Shown piece after piece: positions 62,554 to 64,000 of a stretch of DNA of 64,000 nt. The notes below the pieces were generated by a model. The model had not been told where the DNA came from and ran no database searches. It was given only the letters and a program-made list of their open reading frames with translations. How positions within the stretch are numbered: position 1 is the first letter of the stretch; every line of letters begins with the position of its first letter. The stretch lies in the NCBI GenBank assembly GCA_040218535.1, contig JAVJRG010000005.1, positions 434,001 through 498,000 on the forward strand. Reading direction: 5' to 3'. Made by a program: the position numbers and the translations under genes. Origin of the DNA: Lacipirellulaceae bacterium (lineage in GTDB: Bacteria; Planctomycetota; Planctomycetia; Pirellulales; Lacipirellulaceae).

Positions 62554-64000
62554 ATGCAGCTGACTAATCGTCTAAGCAGCTTCTTACTTGGATTTTTGGC
62601 TCTGTTCTTCTGCTCGACGTTGACGCAGGCTCAAATCGACACCACCTGGACCGGTGCTGGTGACGGAGTCAGTTGGAACGATCCGGTGAATTGGTCAGCA
62701 GGGGTTCCTGATACGCCGGGCAACTTCAACGCCATCATCGACAGCGATAACCTGAGTAATGCTGCAGTCATGACGGCCATTAGCGACGTCATAGTGATCG
62801 ATAGCTTGACCGTCGACTCGGGTGACGTGCTTACCATCCGTGATAACAACGATTTCTCGATCGCCACTGAGGTGAGTCGACCTGACAGCGGGGCAATTAT
62901 AAACAATGGCCTAATCGAGCTTTTCACCAACGGCAACATTACCGACTTGATCGTCCGAGACGAAGTCTCACTCTCAGGCACCGGTACGTTGCGTATCGGT
63001 GGAGCCAATAGCAATAGCCGAATCGTCGACAACAGCGGCGCGAACGGACACCTCACCAACAGTAGCACCATTGAGGGTTTCGGGCAGATAGGCGTCAATA
63101 CCTTGCAAATCACCAACTTGGCTGGCGGGCTTATTGATGCCAACAATGCTGGTGGGGCAGCACTAACCGTGGACCCCAACGCCGGCGGAGGGGTGACCAA
63201 CCAAGGTACGTTGCGAGGCTCCGCTGGTGGTAATCTGATTCTCACCAGCGGAAACTTCGCGAACACCGGCGGAGTGATTGAAGCCTTGGATGCTTCTTTG
63301 GTAACGCTCCAAGGTTCTGCAACCTTAACTGGCGGTACGTTGCAAACGACCGGGACCGGGGTTGTTCGCGTATTCAATAGCAACATTGCCACGCTTAACG
63401 ATCTCACGATCATCGGAAATTTTCAGCAACTCGATAATTCCGATCTTTTGATCAACGGCACGATCGATAATCAGTCCAGCGATTTCACAATCACGACTGC
63501 GGGCAATCTCACCGACGTCATCATTCCAACTTCGGCGACACTTTCTGGTGGCGGTACCGTGACTCTCGGAGGAGCCAATAATAATGCTCGCATCGTCGAC
63601 AATGGTGGTGGCAACAGCGTGCTAACCAATGCAAACCACACGATTCAGGGCAGAGGCCAAATCGGCGCAAACACGCTCGAAATTATTAATCAGGCCGGTG
63701 GTCTAATTAACGCGAACGACAGTAGCGGCACGCTCGTCGTCGACCCGAATGCAAGTGGCGGTCTGACGAATCAAGGAACCATGCGTGCTTCTGCTGGAGC
63801 GAATCTCATTCTCCAGGCGGGTAACTTCAACAATGCTGGGGGAGTTGTCGAAGCTCTTGACGCGTCAAAAACCACACTTACCGGATCGGCCAACGTTACT
63901 GGTGGTACTCTGCAGACCAGCGGTACAGGAGTCATTGAAGTTCCCGGCAGTACGAATGCCACACTCGACGGCGTCACGCTCGTCGGGTCCTTTCAAATGC
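62554..64000 (+). CDS. secreted beta-strand repeat protein, 3' partial
   Basis: The frame opens at ATG 62554 with an AGGAGGGG site 7 bases upstream and stays open for 482 codons to the window end. Signal peptide about residues 1-26 (LFFCSTLTQAQ). TWTGAGDGVSWNDPVNWSAG is the start of many autotransporter/PEP-CTERM type surface proteins. The body repeats a 190-residue unit (see repeat entry), built from short strands such as GTLRIGGANSNSRIVDN. Parallel beta-helix expected. A sorting signal, if any, lies beyond the edge. Confidence 0.75.
   Translation, partial: MQLTNRLSSFLLGFLALFFCSTLTQAQIDTTWTGAGDGVSWNDPVNWSAGVPDTPGNFNAIIDSDNLSNAAVMTAISDVIVIDSLTVDSGDVLTIRDNNDFSIATEVSRPDSGAIINNGLIELFTNGNITDLIVRDEVSLSGTGTLRIGGANSNSRIVDNSGANGHLTNSSTIEGFGQIGVNTLQITNLAGGLIDANNAGGAALTVDPNAGGGVTNQGTLRGSAGGNLILTSGNFANTGGVIEALDASLVTLQGSATLTGGTLQTTGTGVVRVFNSNIATLNDLTIIGNFQQLDNSDLLINGTIDNQSSDFTITTAGNLTDVIIPTSATLSGGGTVTLGGANNNARIVDNGGGNSVLTNANHTIQGRGQIGANTLEIINQAGGLINANDSSGTLVVDPNASGGLTNQGTMRASAGANLILQAGNFNNAGGVVEALDASKTTLTGSANVTGGTLQTSGTGVIEVPGSTNATLDGVTLVGSFQM
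62930..64000 (+). repeat. 190-codon tandem repeat in the edge gene
   Basis: Segments beginning GNITDLIV/GNLTDVII recur exactly 570 bases apart: GGAGCCAATAGCAATAGC at 63001 corresponds to GGAGCCAATAATAATGCT at 63571. Paired strings include VDPNAGGGVTNQGTLRGSAG with VDPNASGGLTNQGTMRASAG. The second unit runs past the window edge. Confidence 0.85.

Noticed and set aside
62631-63413. 260-codon minus-strand frame and a second one at 63771-63977, rich in Pro and Leu
   Set aside because: Antisense of the repeat protein; it recurs with the repeat and has no start signal.

Overview
The window is chromosomal DNA of a planctomycete, most likely a member of the Pirellulales. The basis is the protein families, not a database search: a PSD1-type protein with CxxCH motifs next to a Tat-exported DUF1501 protein, a DUF1559 prepilin-like protein, two PEP-CTERM proteins, a LEPR-XLL/dockerin-like surface protein, a DUF1207 outer-membrane protein, and N-termini built on FSIRWLLLLTT-like patterns. 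Nearly every stretch is coding. No transposase, integrase or CRISPR array was seen. The first and last genes are cut by the window edges.

Layout. 1-5.8 kb: partial esterase, lipoprotein, pfkA, membrane protein, acs. 5.9-10 kb: PSD1/DUF1501 pair. 10-13.2 kb: pirin, DoxX, SDR, Tudor-like and FAH genes. 13.2-15.6 kb: a Y-family DNA polymerase behind a LexA-like operator, then a diverged SRAP (abasic-site protecting) protein and a tRNA(CAT). 15.7-24.9 kb: epimerase with ExeA-like ATPase, trpF, ahcY, two PEP-CTERM proteins, DUF1015. 24.9-28.4 kb: chromosome partitioning locus with three parS sites exactly 41 bp apart, parA, parB and tRNA-Pro, bracketed by palindrome pairs. 28.5-38 kb: surface protein, DUF1559, FMN glutamate-synthase-like protein, CARDB protein, redox enzymes, DUF1207. 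38-42 kb: methyltransferase-tsaD, then two unrelated genes each followed by a degenerate copy of the tsaD 3' end, then a short flagellin. 42-47 kb: thioredoxin-like protein, HtrA protease, SLC13 permease. 47.4-51.6 kb: a 1389-residue secreted VWA protein. 51.6-55.6 kb: argB-argD-argF-rph operon. 55.8-62.2 kb: nucleotidyltransferase, prs, and a translation/replication cluster rplY-pth-rpsF-ssb-rplI-dnaB. 62.5 kb to the end: a repetitive secreted protein.

The strongest unexplained signals are the array of tsaD tails (39.6-41.2 kb), which suggests repeated DNA insertion at the tsaD 3' end; the probable SOS-controlled polymerase next to a SRAP-like protein; the regularly spaced parS triplet; and several families of palindromic or inverted repeats in the gaps between genes. 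All coordinates, motif positions and start choices come from reading the sequence; family names are from recognition of conserved motifs and were not confirmed by searches.
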